A stretch of DNA of 64,000 bases, taken from positions 2,976,001 through 3,040,000 of the forward strand of contig OX327702.1 of NCBI GenBank assembly GCA_946807835.1. Direction: 5' to 3'. The translations under genes and the position numbers were made by a program. Shown one piece after another: positions 12,161 to 24,543 of this stretch. This DNA is from Ailanthus altissimus. Its lineage: Eukaryota; Streptophyta; Magnoliopsida; Sapindales; Simaroubaceae. Position 1 is the stretch's first letter. Every line of letters starts with the position of its first letter. The notes under the pieces were generated by a model. The model was given only the letters and a program-made list of their open reading frames with translations, was not told where the DNA came from and did no database searches.

Positions 12161-12647
12161 TAGCATTATTTATAAAATAATATAAATTTTAAAATTATTT
12201 ATTATGTTATCTAATATTAATTTAAAATTTTTCTATTTATTTTCTATTTTAATTTTTTTTATCTTTTCTATTAAGCGATTAAGAGCGGGGTATTAGCATT
12301 ATCACCCCCCCTAATGTTTGTATAAATTATATTTTGATGATTATTTTATTTAATTTAAAAAATAAAAATATTTTAATATTTTAAAGATATTCTAGTGAAT
12401 AAAAGAAATATAATCTTGAAATTATTTTTGTTTTTGAAATTAAATAAATAATAATAATAATATAATTAAAATTAAAGTCATTTACTCGTTGTCCTGTATC
12501 TTTGGACTTTGATTAATGTTAACGTTACTGTCATGATAATGCAAATTAATATGACAAAATTTAATTGCATAAATAATCTCTTTTTATTAAGAGGATTTTG
12601 AAAGTGTCATAGAAAATTTTTTTATGACCAATTTTTTTATTTCATAT
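12161..12647. other. AT-rich spacer between two copia elements
   Basis: I see no gene or element end here apart from the flanking target duplications. The sequence is A/T-rich with simple runs. CATAT at 12643-12647 is the left target-site copy of the next element. Confidence 0.6.
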
Positions 12648-13405
12648 TATTAAAAAATTGGTGATTCAATAATTTTGGGTAGATAAGAATTGAGATGAAT
12701 ACTAAAGTGGAGAGTCACAAAAAGTCTAGAATGTATGGGACATGGATGGAGAAGTCTAGGACGTGTGGGACACGAAGAGGGAAGCGAAACGAGACTCGAA
12801 GGCGCGAAGAAAACACGCATAGGGGCACTAGGGCTAAGCGCCGTGGCGCCCAGATGTGACAGAGAGTCCGTTTTTGCTCTAGATTTCAAGTTTTAAGAAG
12901 TTTTGAACTTTCAAAATAAGTGGATTCTTACTACAATAATAAATAGTATTAGTAGGTACGAAATACACCATATATAAACACTTGTAAACTTTTTAATTGA
13001 GATTAAGCATTAAGAGAAACTCTAAGAGATGAGAAGAATTAGGTAGACACTAAGTACTTGTATGCGCTAGGGTGGAACCATCGTTTGGGTAATCCTTGCT
13101 CGTGGTAGAGTAAGGGTTCACCAAATATTAGGTCCTTGTGAGAGTTCTTTAATTGGATTTTTCTTATAAAATCTCTAGGGAGTTAATAAAAGAGGCTAGG
13201 ATCCTTGAATCTACCGTGGACGTAAGAATTTGTCGAACTACGTAAGATTATGTTATGCTATTTTATATTCTATTTTGGACTCTTGGTATTTTGCTTGATT
13301 AACAGGTTATTTCGTTGCGCAAAGAGGTTAAGGTTCTAGGTTGAACTTGAGATTTTTCGTTTCAACCTAACCTCAAAAGGGAGAAGGGTGTTCCCTCCCT
13401 TAACA
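12648..13405 (+). repeat. 5' LTR of copia-2
   Basis: The repeat is 758 bp and aligns along its whole length to 21854-22672, for example AATTGGTGATTCAA near the start and GTTTCAACCTAA near the end. The 3' copy is about 60 bp longer because it keeps a GC-rich block (about 22050-22125) that is shortened here at about 12835-12860. Confidence 0.88.
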
Positions 13406-13904
13406 AACTGGTATCAGAGGTAAAGGTTCGATAATATACACTTAGGGTATTTAAACCATGACTGTAATCAAGCAAGAAATAGAGAAGTTCAATGTGATGA
13501 ATGACTTCAATCTTTGGAGGAAGAAGGTTAGGGCTCTACTAGTGAAGGAATGATTAGATTCAGCATTGGAGGAAGCCAACTCCTCAACTAGCGATAAGAC
13601 GATAACTTCAAAGTCTAGGCAGAAAAGATTGTGACACGATTCAAAAAAAGGCTCACAGCACCATAATTCTGGCGTTGAACGACGAAGTATTAAGGGAAGT
13701 TGACGATGAAAAAACCACTTTGGGGCTATGAAAGAGACTCGAGGCATTATACAAAAAGAGGTCTCTTGCAAATAGACTTCTTGCGAAAAAAAAACTACAT
13801 CAGCTAACAATACACGATGGATCTTCATTGAGAGCTTACATTGATGAGTTCAACAAGATCATCATAAGTCTTGAGCAACTAGGTATCAAGACTAAGGATG
13901 AAGA

Positions 13905-16900
13905 TGATTGGTGTGCTATAATAACTAAGCCAAGTGCACGCTATCGTATCAAGTAATATAGAATTTTAAGTCCAAGTATCGATCCCACAGGGACTATGCA
14001 ATCTAATTCTATAAATCAAATACTAAAATTGTACCTACTTAACTTTTATTTAGAAAACTAAATCTGTAATTTATTTAACTAATCTAATTATATCAATTAA
14101 CTAAACAAAAGCAAACAGTAGAATTCACAAATAAAGATAATCTAGGGTATTGACTCATCCCCTAGTATTTCATTGGACTCATTAACCGCTCAATTTATCC
14201 TTTAATACCAATTGATTAGCTTAGACACTAATCTCATCACAAGCCTCTGTCGATGGTCAAGTAACTATATTACACATTCTAACAATCACCTATATGTCTA
14301 TGGTAATCAAATCAGAATGTAATTCATTAATATCAAGTCTAAATTAGACTATACATACCACCTAGGTATATGTCTATCCTAGATAGAACTCATAGTTGTA
14401 CCCTATGATCATGCATCAAACTATCCTAAGCTAAACACATGAATCCCTCTGTCGAGTTCATCATGGTTTTTCAATTATTCAAAATATTGATCAGGTATAA
14501 TGAAAGCATTAAACACAAGATAGAATGAATCGATTGAATGTATCAAGTTCATAAATTAAAAATTAACACAATCTAAATATCACGCCCCAGACCCAAAAGA
14601 TCCGATACATGACATAACTTACACTCATTCAATAATATTTAAACATTCATTTTAATTTCTTTCAGAATTATAGCAATTAAATTATGGCTGAGACAATTAG
14701 TAAATCGGAGATACGCAGAGTTTTCTCAGAGATTAACACTCTACTACGTCACCAGTAGCAACTTTGTTACCGAAAACCCAGAATATATTCATTGCAAATT
14801 CTTACTTAAAATTAATCTATAACTACACGTGGTGAAACTTAAACTAAATCCAACCACACACAATAAAATAATACATAAGTATTTATTCAATAGGGACAGA
14901 TCAAATATTTTATCCCACGTGTCCCCAAATAAAACACTCAGCAACCTAGCAACTTAGGGAACCCAAGGAATAGCAGAAGCCTTGCCAAATTCGCTAAGCA
15001 CACATGTACCTTATTTACCTGAAATCACCATAAACTATAATGAGTATAAAACTCAGTAAGCATACTAGTTTTTCATATATCAAATACAAATACATATATG
15101 TACACAATGCATATGTATGATATGCTGTGATCAATCAAAATCATAATCTCATCAAATCACATGTCATGTAAGCGCTTACACATTCTTTCAAAATATATTA
15201 CAGGAATACCATCACTCAACTATTACTTAGTAGGACTTACACATCACATATCACATAATGAGCCAAATGTCACTCGTAGGTGACATACCGTATGAGAGGA
15301 ATAGTACAAGTGAGATTTTAAATAACACTTATATAATGCTTATGCCCGAAGGTAAAAGCCAAACCCTCACCTTAATCATCGGTGAGTCCTCTCACATGCA
15401 CCAATACGCCACCACACGAATGTGATGACTCACTCTTCCTTTAGGTACCAATAGGATCCTCCCTACATACGGAACACATAACATATACCAATCTCAAAGG
15501 AAAGGCCACACATAAAGGCTCTACAAATCACATAAGATGCCTAATAAGTCAACAGTGAGTTCAAGCATCCTCAAAATACAAAATGTTTCTTACAGACATA
15601 TTACAATTCAAAGCTTTCTTTGTTTAACACATTTCATTTTGAAAGCTCACTTTCAAAAATACATGTATGTCCATGCTCAATGTCAATGCTCACATTCATA
15701 AACATATGTCTTTCACATTTCATATCAAATACACTTTGGCATAACATAAACATATTTCTAAGCACATTTACAAAATCATACATAGACAATTACTATGCTT
15801 ATTGTGATTTCAGTAAAAGTCTAGTATACTTACCTCTTAGCACTTTCAGCTACAAGGCTTAAATCTCCTTAATCTATCAATGGAGATTAATCCTTTCATA
15901 AGCCTCACAATTCACACAAAATTATACACAATGCATTTATCACATCAAATTGGTCTAAATACTTAGTTTCTCAAAACTTGTCATTCTGACCACTTACATT
16001 TAACAAAAAAATTTAATATATCAAATGATGTCCAATTACTCCAAAATCAGACTATATCATTCTTAACTCATATATCCTTCTTATATATAAATATTATATC
16101 AAAATTCCTACACAATCTATTACATACACACCATCGAATCCAAACTACTAACCTGACAGGATCAAGATACTTATTGAACAGTATTCAATCTCCTAATTTT
16201 ATAAAATCATATACTAATGCAAAAATTATAAAACTATCACATAATTACTCTTGACACATATCTTAATCCATGATAAATATTTCACTTCAAAATCACTGCC
16301 AAAAGTATTTTAAAACTATTTTATTCCATAACTTTAAAATTCTGTTAATCAAATACTACAATGAGCTAATACACTTTAGAAAATCATAATAATTTAACTA
16401 CATTGATCTAAATTCTCAATTCTGAGTATATCATATTAGACATATAAGCTTATGATATTCCATAAATTCGTAATTTTTGAAAATTATTCAACAGGCCAAA
16501 AATTATTTGCCACTGTATCATACTGTTCATATAAAAAATTTCTAGAATTTCTAGAATTTCAAGGTTATTTTGGTAAATTCACTAAATATTCAATTTTCAG
16601 AATTTTCAATCGATTTAAAGTCTCAGATGATCCTAAATATGTCTAATTTCATATAATCAAAATTCAAAACCAGAATAGAATCACAACAATTTATAAAATT
16701 ACTGGATCAAGAGACTATCAAGTAGAAATTCCACAATTCATCATGATTTATCAAGCTATCTTATAGATCATCATCAATTCTCATAAGATCTTACGAAATA
16801 CATATCAAATCCTCAATTATACATATTTCTAAAAATCAAAACTTAAAATAATTAACTTAATTAATACCAATAAATTGAGAAATAGGTGTGATATACATCT

Positions 16901-17948
16901 TAAAATCCAAAATTTTAATTTCTTCTTCTTCTCTTTCTCTTCCCTTTTTTTCTCTCGTTTCTCACTCTAAAAGGGATAACTCGACCCAAAAGAGTGAATT
17001 AGGGTTTCAAAAGTGTATTTTTATACTAAGAGGCTAATTTTTGATATTTACAAATTTGCCCCCAAAACTTTCAAAGTATTACAATTTGGTCCCTAAAATA
17101 AATCTAAAGTCTTGCAAATAAACTCAATATTAATAGTATGTCCTTAACCTATACAAACACTACTACTAATAATACATAAATCAAGTATCACCCACATACA
17201 AATAAAATACGTATATATATATAAATAATTATTCTTACCGGTTGTGGATACTGGTTACTACACTAAATCCATATTAGGTTCACATAATCTAACCCTAGAT
17301 AAACAATTTAACTCATCACAAAACCAAAAGTATCAAACCAATTCATAAAGATCAACAAGAAAAAAGATCATAATGATAAAGAAAGAAGAAAAATTAATCA
17401 AAGTGACTTTTTGATGTGCTTTTTGCTCAATCTTGACTTGAAACTTGAATCTTGATCTTGGTTATTCAATCTTTGGCTTGATATTTGATTTTGTGTTGTG
17501 AATTCTCTCTCTAAGTTTTTGCCTCTTTTCTCACTTTTTCCCTCCTCTCTTTTCCTCTTAGGGTTTTTGGCATTCTATTTATAGGTTTTTATCTTCAAAA
17601 TACTATTCACGAGTTACTGTAGCAAAATAATGTTTACACAGGCACTGTTCATCACCACGAGCGCCGCGACATTGGGTTGTGGGCGCTGCAGCGCTCAGCT
17701 ACTGACCTGGGCACTGCAACTCTCAGTCATGGGCGCTGCGGCGCCCAGCCCTGGTACTCATTTCGTATTTTGGGCGTAACTTCTTTGTTTTACGTCTGAT
17801 TTGGCTCCCGTTTGTTTCTATACGTCACATTTTCCATCGTGCATCTATTTATGATCAAAAATCACAATCAAATAGCTAAATATTTATAATTTAGAGTCAA
17901 ATATAAAAGTTAGGTACAAATCATACTAGTGCTTTTACGCCCCAATCA
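13905..17948 (-). mobile_element. Solo LTR inserted in copia-2 gag (about 1.35 kb, itself interrupted)
   Basis: The ends are an inverted TGATTGG / CCAATCA, and the flanks are a perfect duplication, GAAGA, at 13900-13904 and 17949-17953. Without the nested insert at 14578-17262 and its duplication it is about 1354 bp. The block AAGTCCAAGTATCGATCCC near its left end and the GCGCC-rich block at about 17655-17750 are of a kind common in plant Ty3/gypsy LTRs; the strand is assigned from that resemblance. There is no internal coding domain, so recombination between the two LTRs has left one. Confidence 0.85.
14578..17262 (-). mobile_element. Solo LTR, family A copy 1 (2685 bp), nested in the other solo LTR
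   Basis: On the minus strand it begins TGTAGTAACCAGTATCC (from 17262) and ends CTGGGGCGTGATA (14578), a decayed form of GGGGTGTGACA. The target duplication CTAAA is perfect (14573-14577 and 17263-17267). It matches the plus-strand copy at 18710-21559 along its length. The LTR type (very long, ending GGGGTGTGACA) suggests a Tekay/Del-like chromovirus. No internal region is present. Confidence 0.9.
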
Positions 17949-18190
17949 GAAGACAATACCATTATCCTGTTAAATTCGTTGCCGAAGAGCTATGAAAGCT
18001 TTTTAGATACGCTGCTGTATGGTAAAGAGTCTATAATGATGAATAACGTCAAGGCATTATTGAAGTCAAAATAATTGACAAAGAGATTTGAGTTCGAGAG
18101 TAGAGCAGCATTGCATGCACAAAGCAATAAGAGCAACCAATCAAAGAGAATATCCAAGAAGTGTTCCTTTATAATAAGGAATGACACTTT

Positions 18191-18609
18191 GTGAAGGATT
18201 GTTCAAAATCAAAAGGCCAAGGAGGGTGGGCTGCAATCGGTATTAAGGAAGATACCGAAGTTGTAGACACATTGATAGCCACAAAGAAAAAGTACGTTGA
18301 CAAATGGATACTAAATTCGGGGTGCAACGTCCATATGTGTCCCGACAGATCAATGTTTACCAACTACAAAGCCAATGAGGTAAAGCTCTAATGGAAAATG
18401 ACATGATTTATGAGATCATGAGAGTTGGTGACATAAGACTGATAATGTAAGGTGGAGAAACTAGGGACTTAAATGGTGTAAGGCATGTTCCTAAATTGAG
18501 GAGGAACTTGATATCCCTAGGCAAGTTCGACGAGAAAGGGTATTCAGTTAGAGTGGACGAGGAAGGGTATTTAGTTAGAGTGGACGAGGAAGGGTATTCG
18601 GTTAGAGTG
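18191..18609 (+). pseudogene. copia-2 protease region with a 9-residue tandem repeat
   Basis: The motif WILNSGCNVHMCP (about 18305-18345) is a copia protease active site in which the catalytic Asp has become Asn, so it was inactive. Further on, LNGVRHVPKLRRNLISLGKF is the usual following block. At 18532-18609 a 27-bp unit encoding EGYSVRVDE-type residues is repeated almost three times. A run of A bases then breaks the frame. Confidence 0.8.
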
Positions 18610-18709
18610 AAAAAAAAAAACTAAGGGTGGAGAAAGGACTTATAAGATTTAAGGATGAGAAGCACAATGGGAGGCTCTATGTGTTTACTGGAATGACCAT
18701 GAGTGGCCC

Positions 18710-21559
18710 TGTAGTAACCAGTATCCACGACTGGTAAGAATAAGTATTTATATATGTATAAATATACGTATTTTATTTGTATGTTGGTGATACTTGAATT
18801 ATACATTGTTATTAGTGATATTTTTATAGGTTAAGGATATACGATTAGTATTGGGTTTATTTGTATGACTTTAGATTTATTTTAGGGACCAAATTGTTAT
18901 ACTTTGAAAGTTTTTGGGGCAAATTCGTAAATATCAAAACTTAGCCTCTTAGTATAAAAATACACTTTTAAACCCTAATTTACCATTTTTAGGTCGAGCT
19001 ACCCATTTTAAGAGAGAGAAGAGAGAAATAGAGGAGAGAGAAAGAGGAGAAGAAGAAAAAAAAGAGAAGAAATTGGAAATTTGAATTTCAAGAGGTATAT
19101 CATACGTATTTCTCAATTTATTGGTATTAATTAAGTTAATTCCTTTAAGTTTTGATTTCTGAAAATATGTATAATTGAGGATTTGTTGTGTATTTCGTAA
19201 GATCATATGAGAATTGATGATGATCTATAAGATAGTTTGATAAATCATGATGAATTATGAAATTTCTGCTGGATAACCTCTTGATCTAGGAATTTTATAA
19301 ATTGTTGTGATTCGATTCTGGTTTTGGAATTTGAGTATATGAAATTAGACATGTTTAGGATCATCTGAGACTTTGAATCGACTGAAAATCTCGGAAATTG
19401 AATTTGTAGTGAATTTACCAAAATGACCCTGGAATTTTGGAAATTTCCTGTGTAAACAGTATGATACAGTGGAAAATAATTTTGACCTGCTGAATGATCT
19501 TTAAAAATTACGAATTTGTGGAATATGATAATTTTATATGTCTAATATGATATACTCGGAATTGAGAATTTGGATCAATGTGGTTGAAGTGTTATGAATT
19601 TCTAAAGTGTATCAGCTCATTGTAGTATTTGATTAACAGATTTTTAAAGTTATGAAATAAAATAGTTTTAAAATACTTTTGGCAGTTATTTGGAAGCCAA
19701 ATATTTATCATGGACTGAGATATGTGTTAAGAGTAATTATGTGGTATTTTTATAATTTTTGAGTTAGTATATGATTTTATAAAATTGGGAGATTGAATAC
19801 TGTTCAGTAAGTATCTTGATCCTGTCAGGTTTGTAGTTTGGATTCGATGGTGTGTATGGAATGGATTGTGTAGGAATTTTGATATAATATTCATATATAA
19901 GAAGTATATATGAGTTAAGAATGATATATTCTGATTTCGGAGTAATTGGACATCATTTGATGTATTAGAAATTTTTGTTAAGTGTAAGTGGTCAGAATGA
20001 CAGGTTTTGAGAAACCAAATATTTAGACCAATTTGATGTGATAAATGCATTGTGTATAATTTTGTAAGCTATTTAAAGTATTTTGTGTGAATTGTGAGGC
20101 TTATGAAAGGATTAATCTCCATTGATAGGTTAAGGAGATTTAAGCCTTGTAGCTGAAAGTGTTAAGAGGTAAGTATACTAGACTTATTACTGGAATCACA
20201 ATAAACATAATAATTATTTTGTATGATTTTGTAAATGGGGTTAAGAATATGTTTATGATATGTCAAAGTATATTTTGATATGAAATGTGAATATATGTTT
20301 ATGAATGTGAGCATTGACATTTAGCATGGACATACATGTGTTTTTGAAAGTGAGCTTTCCAAAATAAGATGCGTTTAACAAAGAAAGCTTTTGAAGTGTA
20401 ATATGTCCATGAGAAATATTTTGTGATTTGAGGGTACTTGAACTCACTGTTAACTTAGTAGGCATTTTATGTGATTTGTGGAGCCTTTATGTGTGGCCTT
20501 TCCTTCGGGATCGGTATATGTTATGTGTTCCGTATGTAGGGAGGATCCTATTGGTACCTAAAGGAAGTGTGAGTCATCACATTCGTGTGGTGGCGTATTG
20601 GTACATGTGAGAGGACTCACCGATGATCAGGGTGAGGGTTTGGCTTTTACCTTCGGGCATAAGCGTTATATATGTGTGATTTAAAGACCTCACTTGTACT
20701 ATTCCTCTCATACGGTATGTCACCTACGAGTGACATTTGGCTCATTATGTGATATGTGATATGTAAGTCCTACTAAGTAGTAGTCGAGTAATGGTATTCC
20801 TATTATGTGTTTTGAAAGAATGTGTAAGCGCTTACATGATATGTGATTTGATAAGATTATGATTTTGATTGATCACAGCATATCATACATATGCATTGTG
20901 TACATATATGTATTTGTATTTGATGTATGAAAAACTAATATGCTTATTGAGTTTTATACTCATTATAGTTTATGGTGATTTCAGGTAAATAAGGTGCATG
21001 TGTGCTTAGCGGATTTGGCAAGGCTTCTGCTGTTCCTTGGGTTCCCTAAGTTGCTAGGTTGTTGTGTGTTTCATTTGGGGACACGTGGGATAGGATATTT
21101 GGTTTGTCCCTATTGAATAAATACTTATGTATTATTTCATTGTGTGTGGATTGAATTTGGTTTAAGTTTTATAAAGTGTGGTTATTGGATGATTTTAAGT
21201 AAGAATTTGCAATGGATATATTCTGGGCTCCCGGTAACAAAGTTGCTACTGGTGACGTAGTAGAGTGTTAATCTCTGAGAAAACTCTGCGTATCTCCGGT
21301 TTAATAATTGTCCCAGTCATAATTCAATTGCTATAATTCTGAAAGAAATTGAATTGAATGTTTAAATATTGTCAAGAGAAGTTTATATTTATATGTTAGG
21401 TTATGGTTGATTTTAGTGTTGAACTTACTAGCAACTTGCTAAGGATTTCTGTGTTGAATGAAAGTTGAAAATTTTGTGTAATATTATTTATGAGTGCACA
21501 TGCAGTGAATGAATGTAAGTGATGTCGTGTGTCGGATCTTTTGGGTCTGGGGTGTGACA
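18710..21559 (+). mobile_element. Solo LTR, family A copy 2 (2850 bp), in copia-2 pol
   Basis: It begins TGTAGTAACCAGTATCC and ends TGGGGTGTGACA. The target duplication GGCCC is perfect (18705-18709 and 21560-21564). It is the same family as 14578-17262 in opposite orientation. Conserved blocks include GGCTTTTACCTTCGGGCATA at about 20641 and its complement at about 15350. No gag-pol sequence is present, so it is a solo LTR. Confidence 0.93.
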
Positions 21560-21564
21560 GGCCC

Positions 21565-21853
21565 AACGCGGGGTGTTGGGGTAATGTAGGCCACTAGGCG
21601 ACATCCAAACCGTGCTCACCAAGGTGATGAGGGTCTTTGGAGACCAAAGTGCATGAATGCCTTTTGAAAGGAGTGCAACGCATCCATACCCTATGCAAGG
21701 TGCATGAATGCCTTTAGAGACCAAAGTTAATAGCCCGAGAAAAGTTAAGTCTTGGTAGAGACTTAACTGGACTCAACTCTAGGTGATAGAATGTTAGTGT
21801 AGATCGGATTTAGAAGCCTTTTTACTTAGAAGATTTTGAATTAAAGAAGGGTT
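21565..21853 (+). pseudogene. Residual 3' internal sequence of copia-2
   Basis: This is the remnant between the solo LTR and the 3' LTR. It contains two related blocks with GTGCATGAATGCCTTT (about 21650 and 21700), which form a short direct repeat. A purine-rich stretch, AAAGAAGGG, precedes the 3' LTR. No pol motif is left. Confidence 0.6.
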
Positions 21854-22672
21854 TGCTGAAAAATTGGTGATTCAACAATCTTGGTTAGACAAGAATTGAG
21901 ATGAATATCAAAGTGGAGAGTTACAAGAAGTTTAGAATGTGTGGGACACGGATGGAGAAGTCTAGGATATGTGGGACATGAAGAGGGAAGCGAAACGGGA
22001 CTCAAAGACGAAAGAAAGTGAGGAAAAAGCGCATAGGGGCACTAGGGCTAAGCGCCGAGGCGCTGGGTCCCCAGCGCCGCGGTGATGGGCGTGACATGGC
22101 TAGTGTCGCGACGCCAGACGCTACAGAGAGTCTGCTTTTTATCCGAATTTTGAGTTTTGGAAAGTTTTAGATTTTCAAAATAAGTGAACTCTTAATCCAA
22201 CAAGGAATAGGATTAGTAGGCACGAAATACACCATGTATATAACACTTGTAAACCATTTAGTTGAGATTAAGCATTAAGAGAGACTCTAAGAGAAGGGAA
22301 GAACTGGGTAGACACTAAGTGCTTGTGTACGCTAGGGTTAAACTATTGTTTAGGTGTTCATTGCTCGTGGTAGAGTAAAGGTTCACTAAACATTAGGTCC
22401 TTTTGAGGGTCCTTCACATTGAATTTTCCTTGTAAAATCTCTAGGAAGTTAATAAGAGAGGTTAGGATCCTTGAATCTATCGTGGACGTAGGTAATTGGT
22501 CGAATCACGTAAGATTGTGTTGTGCTCTTTTATATTTTACTTCGGATTCTTGCTATTTTGTTTGATTAATAAATTATTTTGTTGTGTAAGAAGGTTAGAG
22601 TTTTAAGTTAAACTTTAGGTTCTTCGCTTCAACCTAATCTTAAGAGGGAGAATAATATTCCCTCCGTCAACA
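21854..22672 (+). repeat. 3' LTR of copia-2
   Basis: This 819-bp repeat starts TGCTGAAAAATTGG and ends CCTCCGTCAACA. It includes a GC-rich block at about 22045-22125 with the palindrome-like pieces AGCGCCGAGGCGCT and AGCGCCGCGG. Confidence 0.88.
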
Positions 22673-23730
22673 CATACGACATTTGGAATAAAACTTTGTA
22701 GCAGAATTTTGAATTTTTGGTGTCTAAGATTCATAAAAAAAGAAACTAATATAATAACAAAATTTTAATTCTCATTTTTGCATCTTTAAATCTAATGAAA
22801 AAGGGTAAAATAGTAGTAATGGTTGTGACTCTAGGTTACTTTTGGAAATGAAAAAAGCAAAGGCTAAAAGCAACGAGGTACACCTAGCGTGATAAATTTA
22901 TCACGGTAGTTCTATTTTTTTCCTTATCCTTTTATAAATAATAATTTATTAATTTAATTAACATTACACAATATATGTATTTTAGACACCATGTTTATAA
23001 ATATAAATAAAATTAAAAAATTCAATATGAAGAAAGACATATCAATCTCACATTTATTATAAAAATATAATATATTTATATTAAATAATTCAATTTAATT
23101 TCTTTAAGTCTTAAGTGTGTATTTTTTTAATCATAAATGTGCATTTAAAAAAAAATATTATGAAGTTTAAATTTAAAATTTAAAATGGTGGGTCTCACAT
23201 GTAAGATAAGGATATTTTTATCTATTTATTAAGTATTTAATTATAAAAATTAAAAAATCTCATAATTAATTAAATTAAAAAATAACTTCCAAAAATTGAC
23301 TATTTACAAAAATTTCTCTTTTGAGATCCTATGCGATGCGAGATTGACTATCTATACATGCAATGGCACTGTATATTTCTATCGATAGAGATATAATCTT
23401 TATTATTCTACGTGAAAAGTCATTTTTTTTTAACTAGTTCTGACCTTTGGAAGAGGGGAAAAGCTAAATTAAAGCCTCTATCTATCACAACAAAAGATTC
23501 GAATTCTCGTTGCGGTGATGCCAATAATGGACTTTTGGTACAATTTTTTAATTGCCTCAATCCCCGTCTTCTATAGCTTCGGAGCCAACATCAACATTTG
23601 AAAATGTAGTAAGTTGATTGTAGAAGCCCAGGCCTAAAGTAAATGGGCTTAGTTCAACCCATTAGCCCACAAGCATGGTGAAAGGCGGAAATTATCGAGT
23701 GTATTGCATTCTTATCTTTTTACCGCAAGA
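22673..23730. other. Intergenic AT-rich region upstream of the Em cluster
   Basis: No coding sequence or element end was recognised. It begins with the CATAC target-site copy of copia-2 and holds long A/T-rich stretches at about 22910-23330. Confidence 0.55.
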
Positions 23731-23737
23731 CATGTAT

Positions 23738-23895
23738 ACGTGTCATCCTATTATTTTGAAAGATCAATTTTTTTACTGACTAAGCAAGTGCGTGTCATTG
23801 TTGCATGGCGTCATCGCTCTTCCTTCGCCGCGTCTATCACCTTACGTGTCCCCTTTCTCTTGTGATCGCTTTCACTCTGCTCCTTTCGATATAAA
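23738..23895 (+). promoter_or_regulatory. Em-1 promoter: two ABRE cores and a TATA box
   Basis: ACGTGTC, the core of the abscisic-acid response element, occurs at 23738-23744 and 23844-23850. TATAAA is at 23890-23895, about 90 bp before the ATG. The stretch from GCAAGTGCGTGTC to TTACGTGTCCC is shared with the Em-2 promoter. This fits ABA- and seed-maturation-driven expression, which is known for Em genes. Confidence 0.75.
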
Positions 23896-23983
23896 CCCAT
23901 CTCCTTCGTTCGTTCTTAAACAAAAATACTGCGAAGATTTGTGAAGAAGAAAAAGCGAGAGACTTATAAGAAGAATAAAAAGA

Positions 23984-24543
23984 ATGGCCTCAGAGCAAGA
24001 AAGATCAGAGCTAGATGCTAGGGCAAGGCAGGGAGAGACTGTGGTGCCTGGTGGAACTGGTGGCAAGAGCCTTGAAGCTCAGGAGCACCTCGCCGAGGGT
24101 AATAATGAACACCTCTCTTATATTATTTTTTTCGGCTTTCAGTTTTTGCTTAATGTTGTGAAGCTTGTTTAATGAAAATTGTCCGTTATATATCAAGCAC
24201 GTGAGATAATTTTAAGTGAGATTACGCACGGCAGTTACAAAGCAGTTCTGTATTTTATTTTTTCCAAAGTCAAATCTTTTTTGCCGTGGTTAATCGATAT
24301 CATTGCTGGTGATGTTAAGGGCGGAGCCGTGGAGGGCAAACAAGGAAGGAGCAGCTAGGAACAGAAGGATATCAGGAGCTGGGCCACCGTGGAGGGCAGA
24401 CAAGGAGGGAACAGCTGGGGACTGAAGGGTATCAAGAGATGGGACGCAAAGGGGGACTCAGCACAATAGACAAGCCTGGTGGCGAAAGGGCTACCGAGGA
24501 AGGGATCGAAATCGACGAGTCCAAGTACAGGACTCGCAGCTAA
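23984..24543 (+). CDS. Em: Em-1: group-1 LEA protein, two exons (23984..24098 and 24320..24543)
   Basis: This gene encodes an Em-type group-1 LEA protein, a very hydrophilic, mostly unstructured protein that accumulates in maturing seeds and protects cells during drying. Exon 1 encodes [20 protein letters not shown] and continues to HLAE. The intron (24099-24319, GT-AG, phase 1) falls in the Gly codon after that block. The mature protein is 112 residues. It has two tandem copies of the 20-residue Em motif ([18 protein letters not shown]), encoded by 60-bp units at 24328-24387 and 24388-24447. The usual tail follows, ending [10 protein letters not shown]. Arabidopsis homologues have one or four motifs, so two is within family range. 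Em-2 lies 3.2 kb downstream on the same strand. No lesion is seen. Confidence 0.95.
24099..24319 (+). other. Intron of Em-1 (221 bp)
   Basis: It begins GTAATAATG and ends GATGTTAAG. Removal restores the Gly-Arg-Ser junction found in all three copies. Confidence 0.9.

Larger units (their letters stand above)
13458..18205 (+). pseudogene. copia-2 gag, split by a nested insertion
   Basis: The frame begins at ATG 13458 (MTVIKQEIEKFNVMNDFNLW), a copia gag N-terminus. It carries stops and frameshifts. It is cut at 13905 by the solo LTR that ends at 17948. Beyond the right-hand GAAGA duplication, at 17954, the gag frame resumes (LLNSLPKSYESFLDTLLYG), typical of the middle of Tork/Tnt1-like gag. A degraded zinc-knuckle region lies at about 18160-18205. 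Confidence 0.8.
12648..22672 (+). mobile_element. Internally deleted Ty1/copia element (copia-2) hosting three solo LTRs
   Basis: LTRs lie at 12648-13405 and 21854-22672. The first ends CCCTTAACA and is followed by a primer-binding site, TGGTATCAGAG at 13409-13419 (initiator Met tRNA). The left LTR end has decayed from TGCTG to TATTA. Flanks CATAT and CATAC are a 4/5-matching target duplication. Inside are gag, split by a solo LTR, and a piece of protease. After the solo LTR at 18710-21559 only about 290 bp remain before the 3' LTR. Integrase, reverse transcriptase and RNase H are absent, so the element is a deletion derivative. Confidence 0.85.
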
